DNA of 64,000 nucleotides from Changchengzhania lutea (GTDB taxonomy: Bacteria > Bacteroidota > Bacteroidia > Flavobacteriales > Flavobacteriaceae), in assembly GCF_006974145.1 (NCBI RefSeq), contig NZ_CP039456.1, positions 4,066,959 to 4,130,958 on the forward strand, in the 5' to 3' direction. Below the pieces are notes generated by a model. That model was not told where the DNA came from and did no database searches. It was given only the letters and a program-made list of their open reading frames with translations. Position 1 is the stretch's first letter, and each line of letters starts with the position of its first letter. The position numbers and the translations under genes are program-made. This document shows, in pieces, positions 8,058 through 16,316 of the stretch.

Positions 8058-10220
8058 TTATTCTTTTATCCCTTCTAAATCCAATATAAACGCATAGCTT
8101 AGTGCTTGCCTTTTATAACGTTCAAAACGCCCAGAGGCGCCGCCATGTCCAGTTTCCATATTACAATCCATAATTAAAAGATTGTCATCTGTTTTAAGAG
8201 CTCTTAATTTTGCAACCCATTTAGCTGGTTCCCAGTACTGCACTTGACTGTCCCAATAACCCGTAGTTACCAAAATATTTGGATAGTCTTTCGCTTCAAC
8301 ATTATCATATGGTGAATACGATTTCATATACTCATAGTACGTTTTGTCTTTTGGATTTCCCCATTCATCAAATTCAAATGTTGTTAAGGGAATGGATTCA
8401 TCCAGCATGGTTGAAACCACATCAACAAAAGGAACCGCAGCAACCACGCCGTTCCATAATTCTGGTTTCATATTTAATATGGCGCCCATTAATAATCCCC
8501 CGGCTGAACCACCGTAAGCGTATAGATGATCACTGTTAGTGTAGCCTTCTTCAACTAAAAAATTCCCAACATCAATGAAGTCTGTAAAGGTGTTTTTCTT
8601 TTTTAATAATTTACCGTTTTCATACCAATCCCTGCCCATTTCTTGGCCACCTCTAATATGAGCTATGGCGTAAACAAAACCACGGTCCAATAAACTCAAA
8701 CGCGACGAACTGAACGTGGGTTCCATACTGCTTCCGTAAGAGCCATACGCATATAGCAATAGAGGATTCTTTCCGCTTTTTTCTATACCCTTTTTATATA
8801 CCATCGAAACCGGAATTTTAGTGCCATCTGTAGCCGTGGCATACAATCGCTCCGAAGTATAATTATCCGCAGAGAAATTGTCATCTAAAACCTCCTCTTG
8901 TTTTAAAAGTACTTGCTCCTTAGTAGTCATATTATACTCGAACGTACTATTAGGTGTTGTTAACGAACTGTATCTATATCTCAAGATATCGGTATCGAAA
9001 TCCATATTTGTAGTCGGAGCTGCGAAAAAAGCAGGGTCATTGAATTCTATATAATAATCCTGACCGCTCCAAGACATCACACGGATGGTTCTTAAGCCTT
9101 CTTTTCGCTCTTGTGCCACCAAATAGTTTTTAAAAATATCAAAGCCTTGTAAATACACTGAGTCTCTATTCGATATGACATCTACCCAATGCTCCTTTTT
9201 AGTTTTTGTTACCGGTGTTTTAACAAGTTTGAAGTTTTTTGCATTATGATTGGTTCTGATATAAAAATGATCTTGATAATGATCGACCCCATACTCTAAG
9301 TTCTTTTCCCTAGGTTGTATTACTTTCCATGTGCCGTTTGGTGTATTGGCATCCAAATATCTATATTCTGAAGACAGTGTTTGAAAACTACCGATCATTA
9401 AATAAGCATCAGATTTTGTTTTAAATACGCCACATCTATACGTGTCGTCTAATTCCTCATAAACGACGACGTCTTTAGATTGGTCTGTACCTATCACATG
9501 CTTTACAATTTTATTCTGCCTTAGGGTTTGTGGATCCTTGGTTGTATAAAATATCGTTTTTCCATCATTAGCCCATGTCGCACCACCACCAGTATTACTT
9601 AACTTATCCTTTAAAATTTCGCCAGTTTTTAGGTTTTTAAAAAAAATACTGTATTGACGTCTGGAAATGGTATCGATACCAAATGCCAGCAACTCATTAT
9701 TTGGGCTTACAGAAAGATTTCCAATACCGTAATAGGTATGCCCACTTGCCATTTCTGGGCCATGGAGCATGATTTCCTCTTTAGCTCCATCTTCTATTTT
9801 TTTTCTGCAGAACAACGCATAGTCTGCTCCTTTTTCAAATCTCGTATAATAAGAATAACCATTGTCAGTGTACGGCACCGATTGATCATCCTTTTTAATT
9901 CGACTCACAATTTCATTATACAAGGTGTCCTGTAAAGCTTCGGTATGCCCCATAACTTGTTTTAAATAGTCATTTTCAGCATCCAAATATTCGATGACGT
10001 CTTCCGTTTGAGCATCTGGTGTCTCAGCCGTTTTTTGGGCATCACTTAATCTCATCCAGAAATAATCATCAATCCGGGTGTCGTCATGAATCGTCAATTC
10101 CTTTGATACTTTTTTAGCTTCAGGTGCTTCGATTACTATATTCTTAGAAGCTTCTTCCTTCTGTTTGCATGAAGAAAAAATCAATACTAATATCGCGATA
10201 GCATAACATGTTCTATTCAT
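8058..10220 (-). CDS. S9 family oligopeptidase (oligopeptidase B-like lipoprotein)
   Basis: This 720-residue prolyl-oligopeptidase-family enzyme has a lipoprotein signal (lipobox Cys18 in IFSSCKQ), a seven-bladed beta-propeller region (about 60-450) and a C-terminal alpha/beta hydrolase. The nucleophile lies in YGGSAGG (Ser572), the Asp in TGYWDSQV and the His in TGHGGASGR. The start of the mature part, DDTRIDDYFWMR, is typical of oligopeptidase B (protease II), which cleaves after Arg or Lys in short peptides. Being a lipoprotein, it should act outside the cytoplasm, unlike the E. coli enzyme. It is a single gene ending at the shared terminator. Confidence 0.92.
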   Translation of the reverse strand: MNRTCYAIAILVLIFSSCKQKEEASKNIVIEAPEAKKVSKELTIHDDTRIDDYFWMRLSDAQKTAETPDAQTEDVIEYLDAENDYLKQVMGHTEALQDTLYNEIVSRIKKDDQSVPYTDNGYSYYTRFEKGADYALFCRKKIEDGAKEEIMLHGPEMASGHTYYGIGNLSVSPNNELLAFGIDTISRRQYSIFFKNLKTGEILKDKLSNTGGGATWANDGKTIFYTTKDPQTLRQNKIVKHVIGTDQSKDVVVYEELDDTYRCGVFKTKSDAYLMIGSFQTLSSEYRYLDANTPNGTWKVIQPREKNLEYGVDHYQDHFYIRTNHNAKNFKLVKTPVTKTKKEHWVDVISNRDSVYLQGFDIFKNYLVAQERKEGLRTIRVMSWSGQDYYIEFNDPAFFAAPTTNMDFDTDILRYRYSSLTTPNSTFEYNMTTKEQVLLKQEEVLDDNFSADNYTSERLYATATDGTKIPVSMVYKKGIEKSGKNPLLLYAYGSYGSSMEPTFSSSRLSLLDRGFVYAIAHIRGGQEMGRDWYENGKLLKKKNTFTDFIDVGNFLVEEGYTNSDHLYAYGGSAGGLLMGAILNMKPELWNGVVAAVPFVDVVSTMLDESIPLTTFEFDEWGNPKDKTYYEYMKSYSPYDNVEAKDYPNILVTTGYWDSQVQYWEPAKWVAKLRALKTDDNLLIMDCNMETGHGGASGRFERYKRQALSYAFILDLEGIKE

Positions 10221-10285
10221 ATTTTGGTTATTATAGTTAAACTGTTTTATATAATTGATGATTATTTTATTTGACTGTTTCAGTC

Positions 10286-10867
10286 TTAGAGCAAGTGATT
10301 AATTTGTGCGTATTGCAACAACATAATGGTTTTGGCATCAATAATTTCTCCTGATGAAATCATGTTGATCGCATCTTTAAAATACAATTCCATCACTTCA
10401 ATTTCCTCATTTTCAACTTCAAGCCCGCCACCTTCATTAACCTTCATTTCATCCTTATATTCTGCTACAAACAAATACATCTTTTCAGTAACCGCACCTG
10501 GTGAGGTGTAAGCTTCCAAAACTTGAGTAGCCGACGTTATTTTATAACCTACTTCCTCTTCAACCTCGCGAATGATACAGGTTTCGGGATCTTCATTTTT
10601 ATCAATAGCACCAGCACAAACTTCAATAGACATACCATCTCTAGCATCATTAACATAGGCTGGCATTCTGAATTGTTTCGTTAAAATAACGGTATGTTTT
10701 ACAGTATTGTAAAGTAGTATAGCGGTGCCATTACCTCGATTATAACTTTCACGAGATAAGCGTTTCCAGCATCCATTTTTAAACTGATAATCATAATCAA
10801 TTTTTGTTAAAGTTGCCCATGCATTAGAAAGGACATGATGCTCTATATTTCTTAACTTTGTTTTCAT
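10286..10867 (-). CDS. nudK: NUDIX hydrolase, probable GDP-mannose pyrophosphatase
   Basis: The 193-residue protein has an intact Nudix box: G followed by five residues, E, seven residues and REVEEEVG (residues around 87-109, AGAIDKNEDPETCIIREVEE). The preceding ADP-ribose/GDP-mannose pyrophosphatase segment (VILTKQFRMPAYVN) and the downstream AYTSPGAVTEKMYLFVAEY match the NudK branch, which hydrolyses GDP-mannose to GMP and mannose-1-phosphate. The exact substrate cannot be proven from sequence. It lies about 65 bp upstream of the S9 peptidase gene on the same strand and could be cotranscribed with it. Confidence 0.85.
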   Translation of the reverse strand: MKTKLRNIEHHVLSNAWATLTKIDYDYQFKNGCWKRLSRESYNRGNGTAILLYNTVKHTVILTKQFRMPAYVNDARDGMSIEVCAGAIDKNEDPETCIIREVEEEVGYKITSATQVLEAYTSPGAVTEKMYLFVAEYKDEMKVNEGGGLEVENEEIEVMELYFKDAINMISSGEIIDAKTIMLLQYAQINHLL

Positions 10868-11074
10868 ATGTAATTAAGTAAAAGGCAGACAAAGGTTTGG
10901 ATTTATTAATTTAGTCTGAAAGGCAATAAATAAGCTGATTATATGCGCTTTCCGACTTTAAAGATATAGGTAATTTATCGTGTTTCCAACTTGGCATCAT
11001 TTAAAACGACGTATATAAATGATGAATTTATACCTAGTATTTTCATTCATAGTTAATTAGTAAGCAAAATAAAC

Positions 11075-11082
11075 TATATTTG
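11075..11082 (+). promoter_or_regulatory. Bacteroidota -7 box for the small membrane-protein pair
   Basis: TATATTTG fits TAnnTTTG exactly. It implies a transcript starting near 11088, which rules out the upstream TTG at 11085 as start codon and favours the ATG at 11112 with a leader of about 25 nt. Confidence 0.5.
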
Positions 11083-11111
11083 AATTGTTGTTAACCCAAA
11101 CTTCAAAACCC

Positions 11112-11354
11112 ATGTTACTTAACGCTAAGACCCAAGTCTTACTCAAAATCTCTTTAATAAGTCAATCTGATATTGTTACCGTACTGATTGTGGTCGTGGT
11201 GATTTTTGGGGTATTATTGCTTTTGGGAGTTAGAAAATCCTATAAACTTAAAAAGGAGAATGACCGTTTAAATAATCTGAATACTTCAGAATCTGACGAG
11301 GAGAATAAGAAATATAAAGATTTTACTGATGGTCATATGTATGACAATAAATAA
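11112..11354 (+). CDS. Small single-span membrane protein, unknown function
   Basis: This 80-residue protein has a short N-terminal part, one strongly hydrophobic helix (about residues 18-39, containing TVLIVVVVIFGVLLLLG), then a basic turn (RKSYKLKKEN) and a charged cytoplasmic tail ending DFTDGHMYDNK. I do not recognise a family. The ATG was chosen from the -7 box position. Ten bases after its stop begins a second tiny membrane protein whose out-of-frame tail ends in the similar LGADHIYN. The two therefore look like a tandem pair of related design, perhaps accessory subunits of a membrane complex. That role is only an inference. Confidence 0.55.
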   Translation: MLLNAKTQVLLKISLISQSDIVTVLIVVVVIFGVLLLLGVRKSYKLKKENDRLNNLNTSESDEENKKYKDFTDGHMYDNK

Positions 11355-11364
11355 TTTTTGAATT

Positions 11365-11493
11365 ATGATTGCATTAATCTTTACTACAATTTTTGTTTTT
11401 ATGGTAATGCTTGTAGCGCTACTAACAAAAAAAATACTGTATGTTGATGAACATGTGGTATCTATTCAAAATCAAATCAAAGACATTCGATAA
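11365..11493 (+). CDS. Tiny membrane protein, apparently frameshifted
   Basis: The ATG at 11365 opens a 42-residue frame: one hydrophobic helix (ALIFTTIFVFMVMLVALL, residues 3-20), a basic KK, then VDEHVVSIQNQIKDIR and a stop. Immediately after, the +1 frame reads DNHFEDIENIDINTNYKLGA and ends at 11566 with a tail like that of its upstream neighbour. The natural product was therefore probably about 65 residues, and one extra base near 11487 appears to have split it. It could instead be a genuine 42-residue protein. It is too short for confident family naming. Confidence 0.45.
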   Translation: MIALIFTTIFVFMVMLVALLTKKILYVDEHVVSIQNQIKDIR

Positions 11494-11566
11494 TCATTTT
11501 GAAGATATAGAAAACATCGATATCAATACTAATTATAAACTAGGTGCCGACCATATTTATAATTAA
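11494..11566 (+). other. Out-of-frame continuation of the tiny membrane-protein gene
   Basis: This stretch is open in the frame one base ahead of 11365-11493 and encodes an acidic segment (HFEDIENIDINTNY) ending LGADHIYN, TAA at 11564-11566. The ending resembles DGHMYDNK of the gene upstream, which is the reason for linking it to the preceding frame. Confidence 0.4.
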
Positions 11567-11590
11567 AAAACGCCCACGTTTCAGTGAGCG
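11565..11590 (-). terminator. Rho-independent terminator after ettA
   Basis: Read on the minus strand, CGCTCAC and GTGGGCG form a 7-bp stem (one G-U pair) around a six-base loop, followed by a run of six T. It lies 12 bases beyond the ettA stop. Confidence 0.75.
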
Positions 11591-11601
11591 CACTAAACCT
11601 T

Positions 11602-13293
11602 TTATCTTACCAATTTTTTATACTTAATCCGTTTTGGCATCAAATCGCCACCAAGCCGTTTCTTCTTGTTTTCTTCATATTCAGAAAAGCTACCTTCAAA
11701 GAAATAGACTTGCGAGTCGCCTTCAAACGCTAGAATATGCGTGCAAATTCTATCTAAAAACCAACGGTCGTGACTAATAACCACCGCGCAACCAGCAAAA
11801 TTCTCTAAGCCTTCTTCTAAAGCACGTAAGGTATTCACATCAAGATCATTAGTAGGCTCATCCAAAAGTAATACATTACCCTCTTCTTTAAGAGTCATGG
11901 CTAGATGCAAGCGGTTACGCTCTCCGCCAGAAAGCAGTTTTACTTTTTTGTTTTGCTCTCCGCCAGAAAAATTAAATCGACTTAAATAAGCCCTGGAATT
12001 TACTTCTTTGCCCCCCATTAAAATCAATTCTTGCTCATCGCTAAAATTCTGCCAAATGGTTTTTTCTGGATCGATATTGGAATGTTTCTGATCGACATAA
12101 GCTAATTTAGCAGTGTCGCCAACTTTAAACTCACCCTTATCAGGCGTTTCCTCCCCCATTATCATTTTGAAAATAGTCGTTTTACCAGCACCGTTAGGTC
12201 CAATAACACCAACAATACCTGCCTGGGGCAAGTTGAAATTTAAATCGTCATATAACAATTTATCATCATATCCTTTGGCTACCCCAATGGATTCAATTAC
12301 GTTGGTTCCCAAACGGGGGCCATTAGGAATGTAAATTTCAAGCTTTTCGTCAAGCTGCTTTTGGTCTTGACTCATCAACTTATCATAATTGTTTAAACGT
12401 GCCTTTTGTTTCGTCTGACGGCCCTTAGCGCCTTGACGTACCCATTCCAGCTCACGCTCCAAAGTTTTTTGACGCTTGGAAGCGGTTTTGCTTTCTTGAG
12501 CCATACGTTTCGATTTTTGGTCCAACCACGACGAATAGTTCCCTTTCCAAGGGATTCCTTCGCCTCTGTCCAATTCTAAAATCCATCCCGCAACATTATC
12601 TAAAAAATATCTATCGTGCGTTACAGCAATCACGGTCCCTTTATATTGAGCTAAATGATGCTCTAACCAATGCACAGATTCAGCATCTAAATGGTTTGTA
12701 GGTTCATCCAACAACAATACATCCGGCTCTTGCAACAGCAGACGACATAAGGCCACACGGCGCTTTTCTCCTCCAGATAAGATTCCTATTTTTTTATCAC
12801 CCTCTGGAGTGCGTAACGCATCCATGGCTATTTCTAATTTTGTATCAAGTTCCCAAGCATTCGCGGCATCAATCTGATCTTGAAGTTCCGCTTGACGGTT
12901 CATCAATTTTTCCATTTTATCTGTATCAGAATAGACTTCTTCTAAGCCAAACATGTCATTGATCTTGTTATATTCGTCAAGAATAGCAACGGTTTCGGCC
13001 GCACCTTCACGCACGACTTCTATAACCGTTTTATCATCATCTAATTTTGGTTCTTGTTCTAGAAAACCTACGGAATAATCTTGTAGAAACGTCACATCAC
13101 CTTGGTAGTTCTTGTCAACCCCAGCGATAATCTTAAGCAAAGTGGATTTTCCCGAGCCGTTTAATCCTAGAATCCCAATTTTGGCACCGTAGAAAAAACT
13201 TAAATAAATATTTTTCAATACGGGTGTATTCGCTCCTGGAAACGTCTTGGTTAAACCAGACATTGAAAAAATCACTTTTTTATCGTCACTCAT
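11602..13293 (-). CDS. ettA: Energy-dependent translational throttle protein EttA (ABC-F ATPase)
   Basis: The 563-residue protein has two ABC domains in one chain and no membrane segments. The first Walker A is GLNGSGKS (around 43-50) with signature LSGGEKRR and Walker B LLLDEPTNHLD. The second is GPNGAGKT with LSGGERNR and LLLDEPTNDLD. The linker rich in Lys and Arg (ERELEWVRQGAKGRQTKQKA) is the ABC-F P-site tRNA interaction motif. The DRYFLDNVAGWILELDRG and DRWFLDRICTHILAFEGD phrases match EttA closely. EttA binds the ribosomal E site and regulates entry into elongation according to energy state. It is a single gene with its own terminator. Confidence 0.96.
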   Translation of the reverse strand: MSDDKKVIFSMSGLTKTFPGANTPVLKNIYLSFFYGAKIGILGLNGSGKSTLLKIIAGVDKNYQGDVTFLQDYSVGFLEQEPKLDDDKTVIEVVREGAAETVAILDEYNKINDMFGLEEVYSDTDKMEKLMNRQAELQDQIDAANAWELDTKLEIAMDALRTPEGDKKIGILSGGEKRRVALCRLLLQEPDVLLLDEPTNHLDAESVHWLEHHLAQYKGTVIAVTHDRYFLDNVAGWILELDRGEGIPWKGNYSSWLDQKSKRMAQESKTASKRQKTLERELEWVRQGAKGRQTKQKARLNNYDKLMSQDQKQLDEKLEIYIPNGPRLGTNVIESIGVAKGYDDKLLYDDLNFNLPQAGIVGVIGPNGAGKTTIFKMIMGEETPDKGEFKVGDTAKLAYVDQKHSNIDPEKTIWQNFSDEQELILMGGKEVNSRAYLSRFNFSGGEQNKKVKLLSGGERNRLHLAMTLKEEGNVLLLDEPTNDLDVNTLRALEEGLENFAGCAVVISHDRWFLDRICTHILAFEGDSQVYFFEGSFSEYEENKKKRLGGDLMPKRIKYKKLVR

Positions 13294-13382
13294 TTTTTAC
13301 GTTTATTCGTTGATACGTTTAATTGTTTATCATTTTTTGGAAAATCAGAAATCTGCAATCGCTATTCGTAAATCTAAAACCT

Positions 13383-13565
13383 CTAAACCCTTCCTTTTAA
13401 AGCATTAAAAACCCACGCTATGGCAAAAAAGCCAATGCCAACTGCGGCGAATCCCCAACCAGCAACATCATCATATTTAAATGCTCCCATGGCTATTAAA
13501 CCCAAGCCTACTACAATCATTATGGTTGTAGCCCAAGCTAAAACCGTATTTTTATTCATTGCCAT
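13383..13565 (-). CDS. Small membrane protein (CAL67264-type)
   Basis: This 60-residue protein has two hydrophobic helices (about residues 8-27 and 36-55) joined by KYDDVAGWGF. I recall this short two-span protein as the CAL67264 family named in flavobacterial annotation. Its function is unknown. It lies upstream of ettA on the same strand, 89 bp from its start. An alternative start two codons later (second Met) would change little. Both termini should be cytoplasmic by the positive-inside rule (LKGRV at the end). Confidence 0.65.
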   Translation of the reverse strand: MAMNKNTVLAWATTIMIVVGLGLIAMGAFKYDDVAGWGFAAVGIGFFAIAWVFNALKGRV

Positions 13566-13624
13566 AATCTGATATGTTCTAAATTTAGTTTTTAGTCGAA
13601 AAACAAATATCGTACTTTTCGACT

Positions 13625-13654
13625 AAAAAAGCACCCTAAGTAGGATGCTTTTTT
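13625..13654. terminator. Bidirectional hairpin terminator
   Basis: AAAAAAGCACCCT pairs with AGGATGCTTTTTT with one mismatch around a four-base loop, giving an A-tract before and a T-tract after. It lies beyond the pirin gene at 13797-14513 and would end leftward transcription before the small membrane protein gene. Confidence 0.8.
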
Positions 13655-13672
13655 GCTAATAAAAAATTTCTT

Positions 13673-13778
13673 GAAATTTTTTATTTTGCCCCACCTTGAA
13701 TTGCGAGAAAGGCAATTCCGACCTCCCCAAAGGGGAGGTTAATTCGGAAACCCCGAAGCAGTACCATCGAGGAATTCT
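13673..13778. repeat. Dispersed two-hairpin intergenic repeat, copy 1
   Basis: The element starts GAAATTTTTTATTTT and has two adjacent stems: GAATTGC/GCAATTC (13698-13704 with 13712-13718) and ACCTCCCC/GGGGAGGT (13721-13728 with 13732-13739). GGAAACCCCGA follows at 13746-13756. The same arrangement occurs at 36330-36441 with compensatory changes in both stems. The right boundary is approximate. It lies in the intergenic region next to the pirin gene stop. Confidence 0.75.
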
Positions 13779-13796
13779 TTTGGATCAATCCCTTCA

Positions 13797-14513
13797 CTAA
13801 ATCATAGGAACTTCAACAATTATCAATTCAGATTCTTTTTTAGCATGAATGTCTATCGAACTGGTTTCTGAGATACCTATAGCGTCTCGCGATGTCAGCA
13901 CATGCGTATCAACAAGGATTTCACCGTTTACAACAAAGACATAAAAACCATTATTATCATTTTTAGCTGACAATGCTATGCTTTCATTTAAATCTAAATC
14001 TATTCGATATATATAAGCTTGCTGATGAATGGGTAGTGCCTCTGCCTCTAACTTGTTGTAAGGAGCAACCACCGTTTGCAATTTGTTTTTCTGTTTGCCT
14101 GACTCAAATTTACGCTGCTCGTAATTTGGTGTAACACCCGTCTCTTCTGGAATAATCCATAATTGTAAAAAATTAACTGCATCGGTTGTACTATCATTAA
14201 ATTCAGAATGTGTTAAGCCTGTTCCTGCACTCATCACTTGGACTTCCCCTACTTCTATAGCCTGTTTATTCCCCATACTGTCTTGATGTGAAAGCGCGCC
14301 TTTTAGTGGAATCGAAATGATTTCCATATTTTGATGCGGATGCGTACCAAAGCCCATTTTAGGTTGCACAACATCATCGTTTAAAACTCGAAGCGCTCCA
14401 AAATTCATGCGTTCTGGGTTTTGGTAACTTGCAAAACTGAATGTGTGATAAGATTTTAACCAACCATGATTTGCAAATCCTCTGCTATCTGCTTTATCTA
14501 TAATTGTTTTCAT
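13797..14513 (-). CDS. Pirin family protein (YhhW/quercetinase-like bicupin)
   Basis: The 238-residue bicupin keeps the pirin metal ligands as His58, His60, His102 and Glu104 (GFGTHPHQNMEI and TGLTHSEFN). The opening SRGFANHGWLKSYHTFSF is the classic YhhW-type start, so I chose the ATG at 14511-14513. A start 51 bp upstream would add 17 residues outside the family pattern. Members bind iron and some oxidise quercetin, but their physiological role in bacteria is unclear. It lies downstream of a second, different pirin gene and a MarR-regulated redox cluster, suggesting a role in oxidant or electrophile response. Confidence 0.9.
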   Translation of the reverse strand: MKTIIDKADSRGFANHGWLKSYHTFSFASYQNPERMNFGALRVLNDDVVQPKMGFGTHPHQNMEIISIPLKGALSHQDSMGNKQAIEVGEVQVMSAGTGLTHSEFNDSTTDAVNFLQLWIIPEETGVTPNYEQRKFESGKQKNKLQTVVAPYNKLEAEALPIHQQAYIYRIDLDLNESIALSAKNDNNGFYVFVVNGEILVDTHVLTSRDAIGISETSSIDIHAKKESELIIVEVPMI

Positions 14514-14622
14514 ATGTTTATATTTATTTTTTTTATCTGTCAGATGTAACATCCATATAATCATTCCGCTGTATGTCGAAAATTTAGTAATGAATGTTTC
14601 ATAATGTGTTCATTTATTTGAA

Positions 14623-15495
14623 TTAACTTAAAGGAAGAAAGCCCATTTTACCTTGCTGGTAATCGCGCATGGCCTCCATAATTTCTTTTTGTGTATTCAT
14701 AACATAAGGCCCGTAGCTTGTTACTTTTTCATTAAACGGTTCACCCGAAAGGAACAGTAACTTACTATCCTCCTGACCGTATATTGAAAAGCCTTCGCCA
14801 TCCTGATTAAATTGAATGAGCTGATTTTCATCTAATTCTAAGAACACTGAATCATTTACCATCACGTTGCCACGAATTAAATACAGCATGGATTGATGGT
14901 TTTTTGAGATGTTGATGCTGTGTTTTCCTCCCTTTTTAACATCAATGACAAACGCATTAACCTCGGTTTGTGTTTGAATACGCCCATAGGTGTCCGCTAT
15001 TGAGCCAGCGACAATTCGGACACCTACAAGTTTATCTTTCGATTGAACTGTTCTAAAATCCTCGTGCTTTGCATGTTGATAATTAGCTGGAATCATTTTC
15101 TTTTCAGCTGGTAAATTCAACCATAACTGGATCCCCTCAAGCATCCCTCCTTTTTTAACAAACGCTTTGGTTGGTGCTTCGGCATGAATAATGCCCCGTC
15201 CCGCGGTTGTCCATTGAACGTCCCCTGCACTCACCACACTTTCGTTACCCAATGAGTCTCTGTGTAACTGTTCACCTTGAAATAAAAAGGTAACAGGTTC
15301 AAATCCGCGATGTGGATGTGGCCCTAAATCAAAAGGGTTGTGTTGCTCTGAAATTTTATAGGGTCCGTAATGATGTAATAAAATAAAGGGATCAACCATA
15401 TCTAATTCTTGTGTTGGTAATGGCTGTCTTAATTTTATAGGGCCCATATTGACGAAGTCGCTTCGTCCTATCGTTTTAATTGTATTTAATCTCAT
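14623..15495 (-). CDS. Pirin family protein
   Basis: This 290-residue bicupin is closer to classical pirin. Metal ligands are His60, His62, His104 and Glu106 (GPHPHRGFEPVTF and GIIHAEAP), and the first cupin is followed by a variable second cupin (about 170-260). The 18-bp palindrome TATTTTCCATGGAAAATA lies 15-32 bp upstream of its ATG and matches one in the promoter of the FMN reductase/MarR operon, so I infer MarR control. It shares the fold and ligand layout with the next gene but is clearly divergent from it. Catalytic activity is unproven. Confidence 0.92.
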   Translation of the reverse strand: MRLNTIKTIGRSDFVNMGPIKLRQPLPTQELDMVDPFILLHHYGPYKISEQHNPFDLGPHPHRGFEPVTFLFQGEQLHRDSLGNESVVSAGDVQWTTAGRGIIHAEAPTKAFVKKGGMLEGIQLWLNLPAEKKMIPANYQHAKHEDFRTVQSKDKLVGVRIVAGSIADTYGRIQTQTEVNAFVIDVKKGGKHSINISKNHQSMLYLIRGNVMVNDSVFLELDENQLIQFNQDGEGFSIYGQEDSKLLFLSGEPFNEKVTSYGPYVMNTQKEIMEAMRDYQQGKMGFLPLS

Positions 15496-15509
15496 AATAA
15501 ATAATTATT

Positions 15510-15527
15510 TATTTTCCATGGAAAATA
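15510..15527. promoter_or_regulatory. Perfect 18-bp palindrome, candidate MarR operator
   Basis: TATTTTCCATGGAAAATA is its own reverse complement. It sits 15-32 bp upstream of the pirin ATG and shares the pattern TATnTTCCnnGGAAnATA with the site at 16889-16906, in front of the operon that encodes the MarR regulator. Confidence 0.7.
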
Positions 15528-15585
15528 TTTAACTAAAAAAAGTTTCTCTTTTTCTTGAGAGATTCCGGCCTGCGCAGGAATTTAG

Positions 15586-16026
15586 TTATCGCATTTTATC
15601 CAATAGATTGCTTAATTGCCCTGCTTCATCTTCGTTTAAGTTTTTTAAAATATTTTTATTAAAATTATTTGGAATCGTTTCCAATAATTCAATGCCACAT
15701 TTAGTAATTGCTATTTTCACAACCCGTCTATCTTGTTCCGACGGCAATCGTTCTATATAATTTTTTGCACATAATTTATCCATCAACCGTGTAGCATTGG
15801 GTGACCGTTCGATCATTCTATCCTTTATAATTTGTACATTTAAAGGTTCTTTAGCACCATTTAATATTCTTAAAATGTTGTATTGCTGCGGTGAGATACC
15901 AAAGGGTTTAAAAAACTCATTTTGATAACTCGTGATCCAATTGGCCGTATATAAAATGTTAAGCATGGCTTTTATTCTATTATTGGCGAATTTCGATTGT
16001 ATGTCTTTAGATAAATCTCCCATCAT
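15586..16026 (-). CDS. MarR family transcriptional regulator
   Basis: The 146-residue winged-helix regulator has the MarR layout: N-terminal dimer helix, the block FKPFGISPQQYNILRIL (around 43-59), recognition region IIKDRMIERSPNATRLMDKL (about 66-85), the wing with the DxR motif (PSEQDRRVVKIAIT) and C-terminal dimer helices. It probably represses its own operon and the adjacent pirin through the TTCCnnGGAA palindromes and responds to an electrophile or quinone. That ligand class is inferred from the FMN reductase and pirins. It is the last gene of a three-gene leftward operon, six bases after the GNAT gene. No Cys lies in the typical OhrR sensing position. Confidence 0.92.
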   Translation of the reverse strand: MMGDLSKDIQSKFANNRIKAMLNILYTANWITSYQNEFFKPFGISPQQYNILRILNGAKEPLNVQIIKDRMIERSPNATRLMDKLCAKNYIERLPSEQDRRVVKIAITKCGIELLETIPNNFNKNILKNLNEDEAGQLSNLLDKMR

Positions 16027-16032
16027 TATAAT

Positions 16033-16314
16033 TTAAAATAAAACATCAGCATATTCAGAATTTTTCTTAAAAATAGCATTGGCAAACGGGCACAACGGCA
16101 TAATTTTAAGATTATTGGCTCTAGCATACTTAACAGATGCTTCTACCAATTTATAACCAATACCTTCACCTCTCAACGATTCGTCTACTTCTGTGTGGTC
16201 TATAATTATTTTATCTTGACCTGCCCGACTGTAAGTCATAATAGCCTTTTCTACGCCATCAATTCCCACATAAAAACGTCCGCGCTTGTCGGTATCTTTT
16301 TGTTTTACTTCCAT
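16033..16314 (-). CDS. Small GNAT-type N-acetyltransferase
   Basis: This 93-residue protein belongs to the short YjdJ-like GNAT class that contains only the acetyl-CoA binding core. After a beta hairpin (GRFYVGIDGVEKAIMTYS) comes the pyrophosphate loop ESLRGEGIGYKL (around 46-57), then a helix and the closing strand KIMPLCPFANAIF. The conserved Cys in PLCPF is a known feature of this group. The substrate is unknown. It lies between the FMN reductase gene (two-base gap) and marR (six-base gap), so the three are almost certainly cotranscribed. Confidence 0.88.
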   Translation of the reverse strand: MEVKQKDTDKRGRFYVGIDGVEKAIMTYSRAGQDKIIIDHTEVDESLRGEGIGYKLVEASVKYARANNLKIMPLCPFANAIFKKNSEYADVLF

Positions 16315-16316
16315 GG

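Noticed and set aside
11453..11566. An independent ATG-started 37-residue protein in the second frame
   Set aside because: It would overlap the preceding tiny gene by 41 bp and begin in its middle. A single frameshifted gene explains the arrangement better.
15545..15580. Sequence near GATTCCGGCCTGCGCAGGAA resembling a flavobacterial repeat core
   Set aside because: It forms only a short imperfect inverted repeat. With one copy it cannot be told from chance.
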